From the NCBI RefSeq assembly GCF_009017415.1, contig NC_092405.1, forward strand, positions 2,480,001-2,544,000: a stretch of DNA of 64,000 nucleotides. Reading direction: 5' to 3'. Numbering within the stretch: the first letter of the stretch is position 1; every line of letters begins with the position of its first letter. Shown here one piece after another: positions 37,220 through 49,552 of this stretch. The notes under the pieces are model-generated. The model ran no database searches, was not told the origin of the DNA, and saw nothing but the letters and a program-made list of their open reading frames with translations. Both the position numbers and the translations under genes were made by a program. Origin of the DNA: Aspergillus flavus. Taxonomy: Eukaryota > Ascomycota > Eurotiomycetes > Eurotiales > Aspergillaceae.

Positions 37220-37284
37220 GTAAGTGGATCGCATTGTTGCTATTTTGAACGAGCTGAGCGCGCTAACTCATTGGGATTGGGCAG
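37220..37284 (+). other. Probable 5' leader intron of the 37656 gene
   Basis: GTAAGT at the 5' end, GCTAACT as branch site and GGGCAG at the 3' end give a 65-nt intron of exactly the local type, 371 bases before the ATG. No coding frame surrounds it, so it would be an untranslated-leader intron. Confidence 0.45.
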
Positions 37285-37655
37285 TACCGCTACGTATTGA
37301 TACGGTCCGGTACCACAGAGGTATGTGTTATGTTACGCAGTCTATCAAGCATTTGGAAAAAGGGTTCTGACAGACTATTATAGAGTCAATCGTACACAAC
37401 GCCACTTCTTGCTTACCAACACGGACTCTGGCAGTCCCCTTGCTACTGGCTAGATAAGGCTGTATATTATCCTTCGAAGGCCCTCTGTGTTTCTCTCATC
37501 CATACACTTCGACATACAACTCCTCATATACTCGGGTCCTTTGTGGCTACCTTTTTGAATCTTGATCGACCTCACTATTTCTACAAATTCCTGCCTGCTT
37601 GACTTCATCTTGTCTCTTCTATCATTCTCATATCCAATACTCTGCATCCACAGCC

Positions 37656-38300
37656 ATGGCTCCACAAAAGCCAGCTCTTCATCCGCTGAAGACTCCCAAG
37701 AACATGACATTCCCTTCAGAACTCCGTGAGCGCACCTACACATGCCTCGACGCAGATAGACCGGACAAGGACGTGAAAAAAGAGGATGAGGACACCGAGA
37801 TCACCATAACCCCTCCACCGGCATATACAGAATTCCTCAACACCTTCAGTCCTATCTTCTCAAGTCCTACACATTCCCGTGCAAACTTTGCCAAGTACAT
37901 GCACGATAAACCTCGTCCTTCTCCAACGTCAGCTCCCTCAAGCACTACCAGTACTTCCTTTGTCCACGGTTATCCACAGAAGGATACTCAGATGGCTACT
38001 GTCCCACCGTACGCGGCATCACTCTCTTCTAAGAGTCCAGATCACCCTCATCGCTTGCGTCTACCTCCTCCATATGTTCACTCGCCCATGACCGACTCTC
38101 CAAGAAGTGCACATACCCTTCGATCGCCCTTCACACCGTCAGACAATAGGATGCGTCCATTCGATTCCCCCGTCAACGAACATGGACCGACGATTAGCAT
38201 CCGTCATGTGGTTACAACCACCATTACACTCAAGCGGGCTCCCCAGCTTGACCCTCCTCCTCGGGGCAAGAGAAGGAACGTTGCTCGTCGCAACACCTGA
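37656..38300 (+). CDS. Small proline-rich protein of unknown function
   Basis: A single exon gives 214 residues from the ATG at 37656 (MAPQKPALHPLKTPKNMTFP). A second in-frame non-ATG extension to 37599 is ignored. The protein is rich in Pro, Ser and Thr and contains ITPPPAYTEFLNTFSPIFSS at about residues 49-68, a motif I associate with a family of conserved fungal hypotheticals. Near the C-terminus is a beta-type stretch ISIRHVVTTTITLKRAP and a basic tail PPPRGKRRNVARRNT that could direct it to the nucleus. No enzyme or domain is recognised, no signal peptide and no membrane segment. The long promoter with a G-rich element and leader intron suggests regulated, possibly abundant expression. 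Function is not assigned. Confidence 0.7.
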   Translation: MAPQKPALHPLKTPKNMTFPSELRERTYTCLDADRPDKDVKKEDEDTEITITPPPAYTEFLNTFSPIFSSPTHSRANFAKYMHDKPRPSPTSAPSSTTSTSFVHGYPQKDTQMATVPPYAASLSSKSPDHPHRLRLPPPYVHSPMTDSPRSAHTLRSPFTPSDNRMRPFDSPVNEHGPTISIRHVVTTTITLKRAPQLDPPPRGKRRNVARRNT

Positions 38301-39866
38301 TCTACGTCTCTCAGATAGTCCTTGGGTTCTATTCAATTACTCGGTTACGGTGAAACGTTTCTTATGGTTATGGCTGTTCTTAGCATCTCAATTGGTTTAC
38401 ATCGCATATTTGCTATCGTCTTTTACCTACTTGTACCGCTTAACCTTTCCTTTGTTACGTGCTTTAGGGGATTGCATTGCTCCTAATCTGGGCTTGAGCC
38501 ACTGGATGGACCAAACGGAGTTGGTGCGCATGTACTGTACAGTGGGATCTAAACATAGTACTTGGCTTTTTTGAGGGGGAATCCGGAAAACATATTTTCG
38601 TGGTTCAAATTTAGATTTCCATTCTTTGTTCTCTATGGCGCGGTCTTGTAGAGATAGAGAAGGTAACTCTTCCCATCCCTGGGTCAAGCCGCCAACTTTT
38701 CTACCGTCTATTCTGCATGCCTTGAATACAGCCACATAATCACCGAGGGATTCAGCCCTAGCACGTACAAGACCCCTCGATAGAACAGAAAAGCACATTC
38801 GCTCGGGTACTGTAAGATCCTGGAGGATTCCACGTGGGACTCCGCCCCAACCGCCGCAGCCAATCCCATGGTAATATTGAACCAACAGGAACCAACTGGC
38901 GGTAAAGACTGGATCTTGATTGAGTGAATTGAGGGAAAAAAGTCCCCAATAAGCCTCATGTCGCGGGTTGGAATCACGGTGACGCTTATTGTTTTGGCCC
39001 ACCTAAATTGTCGCTTTTCCTTTCTTGTATTGGGTGAAGGACGTGGGCTTGTGGATGACTGGGTCAAGGTTTTGGCTTTCTACTTCCGAGGGTGTCTGTG
39101 TATAGGGACTCCGGATGACATCGTTGTTGTCGATAGTGTGGTTATCATGTTAGGTATACTGTGTCTCAAGTGAGGCACTTGAGTAGCATAACGTCATACA
39201 ATCATTATTGGATTTTCGGTGCATTGGAACCCGTCACTTGCGTGCTTGGATCAAACCCCAATGCTTCGGCTACTGGTAAGCGACAGGTCTCTAATGACCT
39301 ACTTATTGGTATAAATAAACAAAGGGCACAGGGCCTTCTTCTCGAGCTGACACTAAACGTTCGTCAGACTGCACTCCAGCTCGGTCTGGCCTTTCATGGG
39401 CAGATTCAGTCTACATACTTGTATACTTAAGCGCCATTTGCGCAATCATCTCTCATGTCCGAGTCCGAGGTAATATTAATCGTGGCATATCACAGGGAGC
39501 ATAACAGTGGGTTACATGATAGTGGTTGGAACAGGCTTTAACAAACCTCAACTCTGCCCGGAAAAGACAAAATAAGTAAGAAAGGCGTAAATCATCCAGA
39601 TTCAACCCAGCCCCCATCCGTCACCCAATATTAAGAATATAAGCTGATATATACACAGGTACAACCAGTAAGAACAGATGAAAATATTACAAAACAACCA
39701 AACCCGTGGTATCGTGCTGCACAGCCATGGTGAACAAAGTGGTATCATAAACAATCAAAGGGAGGAAAGGGAATATTAGTAGCCACTCAAGAGGTGATTA
39801 AGGGGAAATAGAAAACAAATGCGACGAAATAAGAAAAGCTTGTAAGCGAGAGTCATGTCGGTGCGT
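38301..39866. other. Convergent intergenic region
   Basis: Tail-to-tail 3' regions of the 37656 gene and the RING-PH-VWA gene. Overlapping minus-strand frames at 38427-39067 are open but show no recognisable protein. Confidence 0.5.
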
Positions 39867-42800
39867 TCATTCTTCAGTCAATGCGTCATCGCCGGTCTCA
39901 CGCCACTCCTTAGACCGTTCGGTCAGTCGTCGAACTCCAGCCACCCGCTGGGCCCAGTGCGCCTCAGATGGTGATCGGAAGGTGTACGCTCGCTGCGACG
40001 AAATCACGCCGATACCCTGTAGTACAGCCTTGCGGGAATCCCGGCCAAACACTGCAGGATGATTGATCCACTCAAGTGCTGCTTTTAGGTCACCATCCAG
40101 CGCCTGCATGGTCTGCGCATCAACCGCGGCTCCTGGTGTGATCGTGGCCGAGTCTGAGACAGCTGAGGAGTGGCTATCGCCGAAAGTAGAAGACCTTGGA
40201 GAAGTGGATGTAGGCGTGTCACCCCTGCTGCCAGAGTCGCTGATACTTGATGGTTTAACAGCGCCAGGTGGGAGCGGGGGAAGGCTCCCTTTACCAAGAC
40301 CCTTGAGGATACTGCGGGTCTCAATCAGTAAGTGCTGCGCACGATCATGATGTCCACGCGATACCAAAGTCAATGCTCTAGTTAGCATGTCGGACGTGAG
40401 TAGCTCCATCCGTCGCTGAACAATTGAAGGATGTGGAGGGATAGGGGGAGTCATCGGTCGACTGGAATGTCGAGATTTGGGGTTCGGTGGGAGCATAGTG
40501 ATCGCCAAAAGTGATGGTCGCGGCGAATGCGTCAAATGGCCATCACGGAGAAGATCTCCGTAAGTGATATCCGCTTGGATCAATGGGACTTCCTCCACGC
40601 TAAGTACTCGCTGCTCATCTCCATCCGACCCGCCACCGAGGGCTTCCAGTCCGGAGACCAGACTCTCCCAGGGGTCTTGCGGCATGTTCTCCTGGGAGGA
40701 GTTGTCGGGCTGAATGACAAGCTGAACCAAGATATCCCGCTTATCTCCAAATCTGAGATCACCGAGAGCAGCCTCCGCGTCGCGGCCGGTGGCCCTCTTA
40801 GTGGTGTGAAGAGCTCCACTAATTTTCACGAACTTCGCCGGAGAACCTTCCGGCAGACGAAGCTTCAGCTTAACATTCTGGTGAGAAGTTGTCTGCAAAG
40901 CTCCTAGACAGCCTGCCACACACTCGCGGAGCATCATCCAGTCCTTGACATAGAGATACGAGCCTTTTGTCCGAGTTGAGAGCTCAATCATTGTGTCCGG
41001 CTTATGGGTCAGTCCCAGGCCAAATGAGTGAATGCTAACCCTACAAGACAGTTAGTTCCATGATCCTGACATCAATAATACGGGAACGCACTTAGCAGCT
41101 TCTGCCCGGGACACAACAAAATCCACGCTATCCGGGTCAGAGGTAGACGAGTCGCTGATCAAGAGGATAGTGGATATGGGATTGGACAGCTTCCGTTGCA
41201 TCAGTAGGTCCATGGCTACATTCGCTCCTTCAACCACGTCCGCGCGAAGACTCTTCTGGCCAACAGGGCGGATAGAGTTCAAAATCTTGCCCCATCCCCC
41301 CCAGGACTTCGTTGTCATTCCGACCAGAGGGACTCCGCCGCCACTAGAACCGAATGTCACTAATCCCATACGGTCTCGAGGCCCAAGATTCTGCACAAGA
41401 AACTTGAGCGCGTCGCGCAGAAGCGTGATTTTCAGGCCCTGCATCGAAGATGATACAGGGATCACCACTACAATATCAAGCGGAATGTGCAGAGATGGGC
41501 TAGGCCCACTTTCCACGGCCACACTCGTGTAGTCAGTGATGGCAGTGTTGTTCGACCGGGCCGCACCGTATGAGGAGTTCAGCGACGCCTGGCGTTTGAT
41601 CTGGCTGTTTCGGTAATCTTCCTCCTCGGCCCCAGAGTTATCTAGGTCATAGTCGGCACCGCGGGACAGGGAATCGAATTGGTGGAGATCGAGCAGAGCA
41701 CGACGCCAGATTTCTAACTGATTCCGATTCTGGAAACTGAGATAAAAGCATGGAAGTTCGCTGACGGACAAACTCAGAGTTAGGACGGGCTCATCTGTAT
41801 CCACTGTTAGCACTCGCTCATTGCCCACTGGTGTCGAAGTCTTGGTTTACCTGGGTCCGCATCGATATGCTTGAGATGCTTCTTGATCAGAATCGAGCCC
41901 TTGAGCGTACACCGCGTGTGTCGCGGTTTGTCATCATATTGGCGGCGATGGTCGCTGACCTTCTTCTCTTTGATGCAGATAAGCATCTCCGCGAACAGGT
42001 AGCATTGCAAGTCTTGCCACGATTCACGGTCTTTACCGACTCGCATCTGTCCATGCAAGCGAAGCTTTCCGAACCTACATTATAATTAGCGGAACCCTAC
42101 AAGCAGACGGAACCACAGATCAGCATACCGCTGAAACTCAAGGCCATGCCAGTTGTCAACTTTCGTCCTCAGTTCCTCCGCAATCTCATCCAAGTTCTCC
42201 TGTGGTTCGTATGGAGAGGGGCGTGGCTCCTGGGCGGCGGGAAAACGCATCATACTGTAAGGCTCATCCTCAGGTTGCGGTGAGCCAGTCGACGTGTGGC
42301 GCAAGTCATCAGAGTCTGCACGCCAACCTTCAGGGACTTCAATTGTGATTAGACAGGTCAAGGGCTGTTGTTGACGGGACCGGTTGAGGGTTGGAAACTC
42401 GCTCCGAATAGTCATCGTTGGGGCCGGGATAGGATTCTTTGTGGGCCCAGAGCGAGGGCTCAGTTCGGACTCCATGGCTTGGAGATCATAATCATGCCGT
42501 CTTCCGTTGCTCGGATGCTGGGTGTCATTGTAGTCACCCGATGACCCAGCAGCGCTACCATTCCTGGAGTGATGCTGACGGGATCCGGATGTCAGACGCT
42601 CGATCCGTTCGCGCGGGTCGCCCGTATCACGGCTATCCCGCCGACTGTATATGTCTCGGCTGTCCCGGTTATATGGCCTACTCCCAGCGTCACTGGGCAG
42701 CCGGCCGCGACTCACGTTCGTGCTTTGATCCCACGGCGTGGTAGCCCCGGTCATACCACTTCGTTGTGTGGCGGCATCACTGGTAACTGAGCGCACCATA

Positions 42801-43887
42801 TTGCTAAGTTTCTCTGCAATTGAGTTAGCAACAGTTCTTCTAATGTCTTACCTAGTGTTACCACTTACCGATATCTAACACATTCCCCCCGCGGCTTGTG
42901 TCCAACCCTAATGGCGCGTCACATGTCGGGCAATACTGGCCCTCGAACTCCCGAATAAACTCGTAGAAACAGGCCTCATGCGCTACATGTGCACAGGAAA
43001 ATTGGAGAACGCGCTCCCCCCGCAGGGTATGTTCTAGCGGTTCCTCGCAAACGGCGCACTCGCTGCCCACAAATGTCCTATCTCTCCGGGACCGAGTCCG
43101 GTCAACTTCCGTTAAGCCTGCCATTGGCCTGCTTGATATGGAATTGGACGTTTGAGACGAATAATTGATTGAATTCGATTGCCAGTCTGAACCTGAATGG
43201 TCAGGGTACAGGAAACCACTGGTGACAGTTGAAGGTGCACGAAACCGGAAAGAGCCAGCGTGGTTAGACAACCTACTGCCCGGTCGTTCTGAGCGGGTGA
43301 GCGAACGCAGAGACCGGAATGGTGAGCGGGTGGGGGACTCCGGTCGAGATGTTACTGTAGATAATGACGAATGCACCCGTCAGTGAACCGGGGGGTATAA
43401 AATGATAAACGACCAGAAAAAGGAACGGAAGCGGGCAGTGGAGGGTCGACTACGAAAGGGCAGTAGTGAGGTAGTATTGCATAACAGTAGCGCAAGATTC
43501 TAGGTGTTCCTTTGTCTCGTCGGTGTCACATATAACAATGAGGATCACCGGGGTTGGTTAGGGTAGAGAGATAAGGAACGACCAAAATGCAGGAAAGAAG
43601 AGAAAAGGAACTGTGAGTTAGGAGGTGACGGTCCAGAATGATATAATGTTATGATAATGATAATAGGGTAAGGGAAAATAAAATTAAAAGAGGGAAAAGC
43701 CAAAAAAGAAAAATAATAAAAATAAATATAATAAGGGACTAGAATCAAGCACAAGCAACTAGTATGAGACACTATACTTACACGGCGGAGACTTCTTCTT
43801 GGGACGACCAAAGAAGCCACGCTCGGAACTTGAATCGATGCTCCCAGACTTTGAATCCGATCTGGAAGACGGTCGATGCTTCCACAT
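39867..43887 (-). CDS. RING-PH-VWA scaffold protein (Far1/Ste5 domain order)
   Basis: Six exons, complement(39867..41040, 41092..41803, 41851..42074, 42129..42813, 42869..43354, 43782..43887), give 1128 residues. A RING-H2 domain lies at about 135-180, with C135, C138, C156, H158, H161, C164, C177 and C180 (SECAVCEEPLEH ... QYCPTCDAPLG). A PH-like domain spans exons 4-5 (about 426-545; FGKLRLHGQMRVGKD ... QNRNQLEIWRRALLDL). A VWA domain follows at about 605-790 (IPLDIVVVIPVSSSMQG ... STILLISDSSTSD). RING-PH-VWA is the order of yeast Ste5 and Far1, scaffolds of the pheromone MAP-kinase pathway. The VWA metal-site motif DxSxS reads PVSSS, so the first Asp is lost. Exon 1 (MWKHRPSSRSDSKSG ... 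GRPKKKSPP) is joined by a 427-nt intron and is the least certain part; a start at 43376 is the alternative. Pathway role is inferred. Confidence 0.85.
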
Positions 43888-46800
43888 GGGCTAGAAAAGA
43901 ATGCTCCTGACGGGTCAGGAGGGAAAGATGATCACCTAAAAAGAAGAGAGGGGGGAGAATAGGACGAATTCCTATATTAGGGGAAAAGCCCAAGTGGGGA
44001 GATTATAGTGGGGGAGAAATTTAGAAAAAAACTCCCGAGGATGAAGGAATTGAACCAGGGGGTCGGAAGTCAAAGAGAATTGTTTGATGCGCAGACACAC
44101 AAAACACAAAGGCAGAAAGTCAGAGTGAGAGAAAGAAAGGAGTGGAAGTTGGAGATATCGTGATGGTGGGAATAATTTTACGACGGCGTCACGGCCGGTC
44201 TTCAGGAGGCCGTTGATAGTGGATGGGGCGGGTGAGCGATCATTCAATACTGGTACCTCGACGGTACTTGAACAGTACCACTTCCACTTTCATTGGTACG
44301 TTCCGTTCCCCATTGATACCACCACGGGTTAGTTCATACCACCCAAGTATTATCAAGGTACAAAGTTCCTGCAGGAATACCATACGACGGTACGGAGTAC
44401 AAGCACCAAAAGGAAACCCGAAAAGAAAAAAAAAGAAAAAGAAAAATATTTCTTTCCAAGTGGGGCATGCAGCATCCGAGCCATGGTTTGAAAGGCCACC
44501 AAAAAGGCTTCCAGTGGAGCATATCCAGGGACTGAAAGTTTGAACGAAGGCCCCTGAAAAATGAGACCTTTTTTTTCCTTTCTCTTTGGGTTGAGAAGGA
44601 GGTGAATGTCAAACAACACTTATGAAGTGACAATGGATGAGGTCATGTGTAAAAAGTACCAGATGTGTACTGCTGTCAACTCAAATTTCTCCTAACCTAA
44701 ACTCAGATCACAAACAAGAAAAAGAAACACCAACTAGATGGATCCAGCCTCCTGGTTCTCCTTACATCGTACATCCTGTACAACCAGAGGCGACATCACT
44801 CCAGCCAGTCGGGCCTGTACAAGCCAATGATCAAATCGCCTACATTGATCTATCCAATCTATCTATCAACCACAGGCCGCCCTCGGAACATTTAATTCTT
44901 GGTAAAATCCATTCAATGCTTTGTTTACTTTTTTAATTCTTTTTTTTTTTGCCCCCAAAGAATTGTAATTGAATCTCTTCTATGGAGAAACGCCACAGTC
45001 GGACATTACACCATATGTAGGGGACTAGTAGTTTAGCCGCACATTACCAGTAACGGAACATCTAGACTACCCAATTGAGAATGACTAGGAAACAATTTAA
45101 CCATAAACCCAGACTGGCCAGAAAGAAGTATAGAGATCTACTCCGTACCTTCCAAATGTAATTGCGTTACGGTGCCGGTGAAATTCTCATCCTTTGTGCT
45201 ACCATAAGCACAAAGAGACTAGCCTCATGACGGGGATATAATACAATGGCCTTACTATTCTCCATAAATTATGGCCTTCATGGGCCAAGCCGGGGCCATA
45301 CGGTGCAATGACTGACCACAGGCCCCTAATTAACCGACTGCTGATCCCCGAGCGTTTTCTGTCAGTTCATCTGCTAGGTTTCAATATTGAATATACCCAG
45401 TTCCAAAGAGATAAGGCTTGGTCGGTCCCTTATTCCAGATCTTACATTCTAAGGGTCAGGTGCATCTCTGGTACGGGAGGCGAATAAATGAAGCTGTGGT
45501 GGCGTACGTAAGCGTTGATACTGCATATGTTGTCAACGGCTGAGAACTTCGGGATCTCCACCGGGCAAATTTTAAAATGGGTAGCCCGGGGCTTAGTCAG
45601 CCATGTCCGGCAGAACGGAGATGAAGCTGCACTCACTCCGTACGGATCTATGGGGCCCTTCAAGTTCAGCCTGCCCTGTGCTTTTCCCTAAAAAAAGAAC
45701 CATCTGTACAAACTATCCATCTTTCAAACGATAATTCTCTTTGGCCACCACTTCGTTCTCCTGATCATTATTTTTCAAGTCTATCTTAGGATTTGTATTT
45801 CCTATGGACGGGAAAAGCGTATCGCATGAAATCTCCCAAAAACCCAAATCTCTGTGGAGGAGCCAATAACCATGGCGTCGGTTCTGCGCTCATCCCCACC
45901 CGACCCGCTCGGAATGGTGCAGTACTTTTCCTTAGTGGGCTCAGTAGCTCTTCATTCCGGTAGGGTAGATACAACCCCCGTACTGTCTCCATACTCCGTA
46001 TGTACTACTGTGTACGTGTGTAAAGTACTGTATCAAGCCACTCACTTCTTCTTGTGCAGCGACTCCGTAGTTCCTGCAGGAATCCGCAAAATGGATACAA
46101 CTGTCAGACGGCACTGAAACCCCCAGGATTTCTAGCTTAAACATCTAAGTATCTAAGCTCACCATTTTCTTCGATGGTTCCCTCCAATTAATATCCATGG
46201 GTGATCGTCTCCGGTATCCGACGGTAGAACTCCCCGTCCGGACCACGGAATGTCAAAACCTTATGCCCCTCGGTCGAAAAATCGGCTACCCTACGAATTT
46301 TAGGAGAACGAAATCATTACACATGCGGTTGTACCTCGTAGTAGTACATGCAATAGCATTGATTAAATGCATAAGCGCAAGAGCATGGCTTCACAAGAGG
46401 GTAAACCAATAGAAGTTTCAACCATGGCTAGTGCCTGTTTCTGAGTGAGAACATATATCATACGTCAATTGTCAGAAATCCCCTCCGCATCTCGCTATAG
46501 TCAGCTACTAGTCATTGAATACAAAACACGAGACCTTATTAGCTGTTAAGCCTGATCCCCAAGGATGCACGGAACACATCCTACTGGGCCCCCTGGAAAC
46601 CCTGCGTCCAACGTCAGAAGGAAGCATTCCGAGACGCTGACTCTCCCAAATCTTATCGAAGAACAGAAGAGCATCCTAAGTGGTAAATCCATACGGAGTA
46701 TGTAAGACTTTGAGTTAACCAGTGTTTGGTGGATTTGAATCCATGGTCAGCAGCGTCAATCACTGCCGACTATATACAGACAGTACTCCACAGACATGGG

Positions 46801-49520
46801 AGTGTATCCGCTAATCAGCCAGATGGGTACTAACTATTGATTATCAGTATGACACATTGATGGGTCAGGAATTAGGGTCATACGCGCGAGCACTGACAAA
46901 ACGAGTGTCCAATTTTAGCAAATTACTGGATTGACCAAGTCATGCATGAAATTTAAACCAATAATCCTTCCGTCTACCTCAACCATGTGAACTGCACGGT
47001 GCAACTTCTGTCCAAAGAGGAGCGTTTGAACTTTGGACTCATGGGATACAATAAGGATCAGCTCAATCTCCACTACTTTACGTGACCGGCCCGCCTATGT
47101 CTCGCACTATTGCTAGGATACGTGCTCTTGGCCGCCTAAGCCTGAGCATCTTAATGTCCTTTATTATAGCTTTTTTTCCGAAGTCAAGTCTAGTTCCTGT
47201 AACCGAGCGGAGTAACTCTAGTGCTCTGTGCAGACTGATCCACCACGGTGAAAATCATGCACGAAATAGGCACCCCAACAGTTCTGCTAAGATTGTGACA
47301 GGCATTGCGATTTGCTGGGGCGTCGTCTGTTGAACTAACGGCGACATGGTTGGCAGGGGACTTAGGCGACAACCTTGTGGTTCAAGGCGCATGAAACAGT
47401 AGTGAAACTCCTAACAGCGTATTGTCTACTACTTGCAGTAGTCCATAAATCGCAGGATCCAAGGCTATTGCCTAGACAATCACCAATGGTGCTAACTAAC
47501 TCCTCATAGTTTCGTCAACCGGCCAGAGTGCTTTTATATCGGGGTATGTTCGGAGTATACAGGACCTTTGTTCAGACCACCGTTGTTGGAGAGGAGAGAG
47601 CATGGGAAGCAGTCAAAGAAATAGTATATGCAGCGGTTCAGACTCCGAGATCATCCCACCAATAACGACTTTTGCTTCCCTGCGACGCGATGCGTAATAC
47701 AGTACTTTTTGCGGCGATGCTCTCTCCTTTTCGACCATTTCGCCACAGACCGTCGGCCATAGGAACGTACGCGTTTGTCTGAAGCTCGAAAATAATGACA
47801 AAAACTACGGCCGCAGGCTTGCCACTGTATATGTTATATGCAAGGCGTATGCAATCAGCCTGCGCTGGTGATCTATCGTAGATAAATCAAATTGTCCGGG
47901 ATTTGAACGAAGTTGACTGTTGACAGCTCACATTTTATGTCCCGTATATTGAAGATGGCGGTAGATCAGTGGAGGATATATCATGATCCATTTCCCTGGA
48001 TAACGGCAACAGGGACTAATGTCAACTTTAATTTGCTGCAAGAACATTAATTAGAAAGTAAATAGTCTCTGCGAGTGGCAATGAGTGATGTCACCATAGT
48101 TTTATGTACCATGTGCCTACCTATAGTTTTATCAGCCTCTCCTATACTCCGCATTGCATTGCATACCGGAGTATCAGATGCATACTATGCATACTCCCCG
48201 GAGTACTACATCCATACGTACGGGGTACCACACACCGCGGTAACAGGGCTGGTTTTACATACCTAGATACATTCATACATTGAAACAACACTAGTGGACA
48301 TTGGCCACGTCGACCTTTTAATACGGAGTATTTTGCCGGTCTTGTCCGGACCTCAAATGCGGTTTAATTTCCACCACTGCTAATACTAGTAATTCCTGCC
48401 TAGAAGAAACTCTTGCGAAGACTCATGCAGATTGCTTCCGGAAAAGGAAAGAGTCTCGTGATTTTCCGCGAAGTACGTGAAGTCAACTGGTGATAACTTC
48501 GAACATAGTATCAAGATCATCCAACCCAAGAGGATATATTTTTCCGGTTATAGATTGTCTTCACGTGGGTTTTCATTTTCACTTTTCACAATACTGTTAC
48601 AATCCAGTACGAATACAATGAGGGCACAATATCAAGCCGTCTATTAATCAATTTGCAATTAACTAAGAAAACTTTATCAAACCCCCACTTGCCATTGAGT
48701 TCGTTTAACGGAGGATTTGTAGCAGTCAAAACAAGGCTAGTAGCATCGGCCGACGTGCTTTTTCTGGAAATTTCTGGGTTCTCGTCAGGTGGGTAATCGA
48801 CGGAGAATGGGAATCATCCGTGGTTCATCCCTGGTGAGCGATGAGATAGTGCCCGTTGGCATACGTGCAATTGGTCCGTTTCAAGTCAGGAACCGCGCGC
48901 TGTTTGGTGGTTACAGGCTTTTCGGTCGGTCGGGATAACCCGAGAGAAAGGTAACGGTGGGACAGAGATGTAGAGTATTATGTATGTACATGCAGTTGGG
49001 TTGGTAACACCGTCGATAGACTCGCACATAGAATGACTGTTCACAAATATCCATATCGATATTGAGGGTCGAACTCGATGCCAGCCAAGAACTCCAGATA
49101 GGCATCTATTGTTCCACTTGATGTGACAAGTTTGGATCACAGGGGGGGTTACAGAATTCGCTGTCCGACCAAAATTTTCTCAGACTAGCTCTAACACCAT
49201 TTCCTTGCAACATTCCTAAATAAGATACCTCTACTCTACTCAGCTTATCCACAGCTCTTGCCACGTTGAGGGAGCCCACTCCGACACATCTCGGCTGAAC
49301 TACGGAGACCGATCCCCCTACAACGTTAGCCCTCTACCATACCGAAAATAGCTAAGTACATACAGGCATCATCCAGTCCCAGTCAACTGTGGCGGCAAGC
49401 TATTAGGTTCGTGACCCAGAATTGCCTTGGAAAAGATTTGTCACTGACTACTACCTTGTCACCTACTCTGTACCCACGAAACAACCCAGACCAAGATCTT
49501 CATGGTTCAATGGTTCGTGC

Positions 49521-49552
<32 letters not shown>

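Larger units (their letters stand above)
33414..37655. other. 4.2-kb intergenic region holding the promoter and leader of the 37656 gene
   Basis: After the zinc-cluster factor's 3' end come T-rich stretches (33690-33920) and no recognisable gene; the minus-strand frame at 34814-35338 is low-complexity Pro/Ser text. The right third holds a G-quadruplex motif, a TATA box (36886-36925) and a probable leader intron (37220-37284). Confidence 0.5.

Noticed and set aside
38427..39067. Overlapping minus-strand frames, one with RDSNPRH, a phrase often produced by tRNA genes
   Set aside because: I looked for a tRNA on both strands; the T-arm-like GGTTGGAATC does not match the B-box and no cloverleaf or A-box was found.
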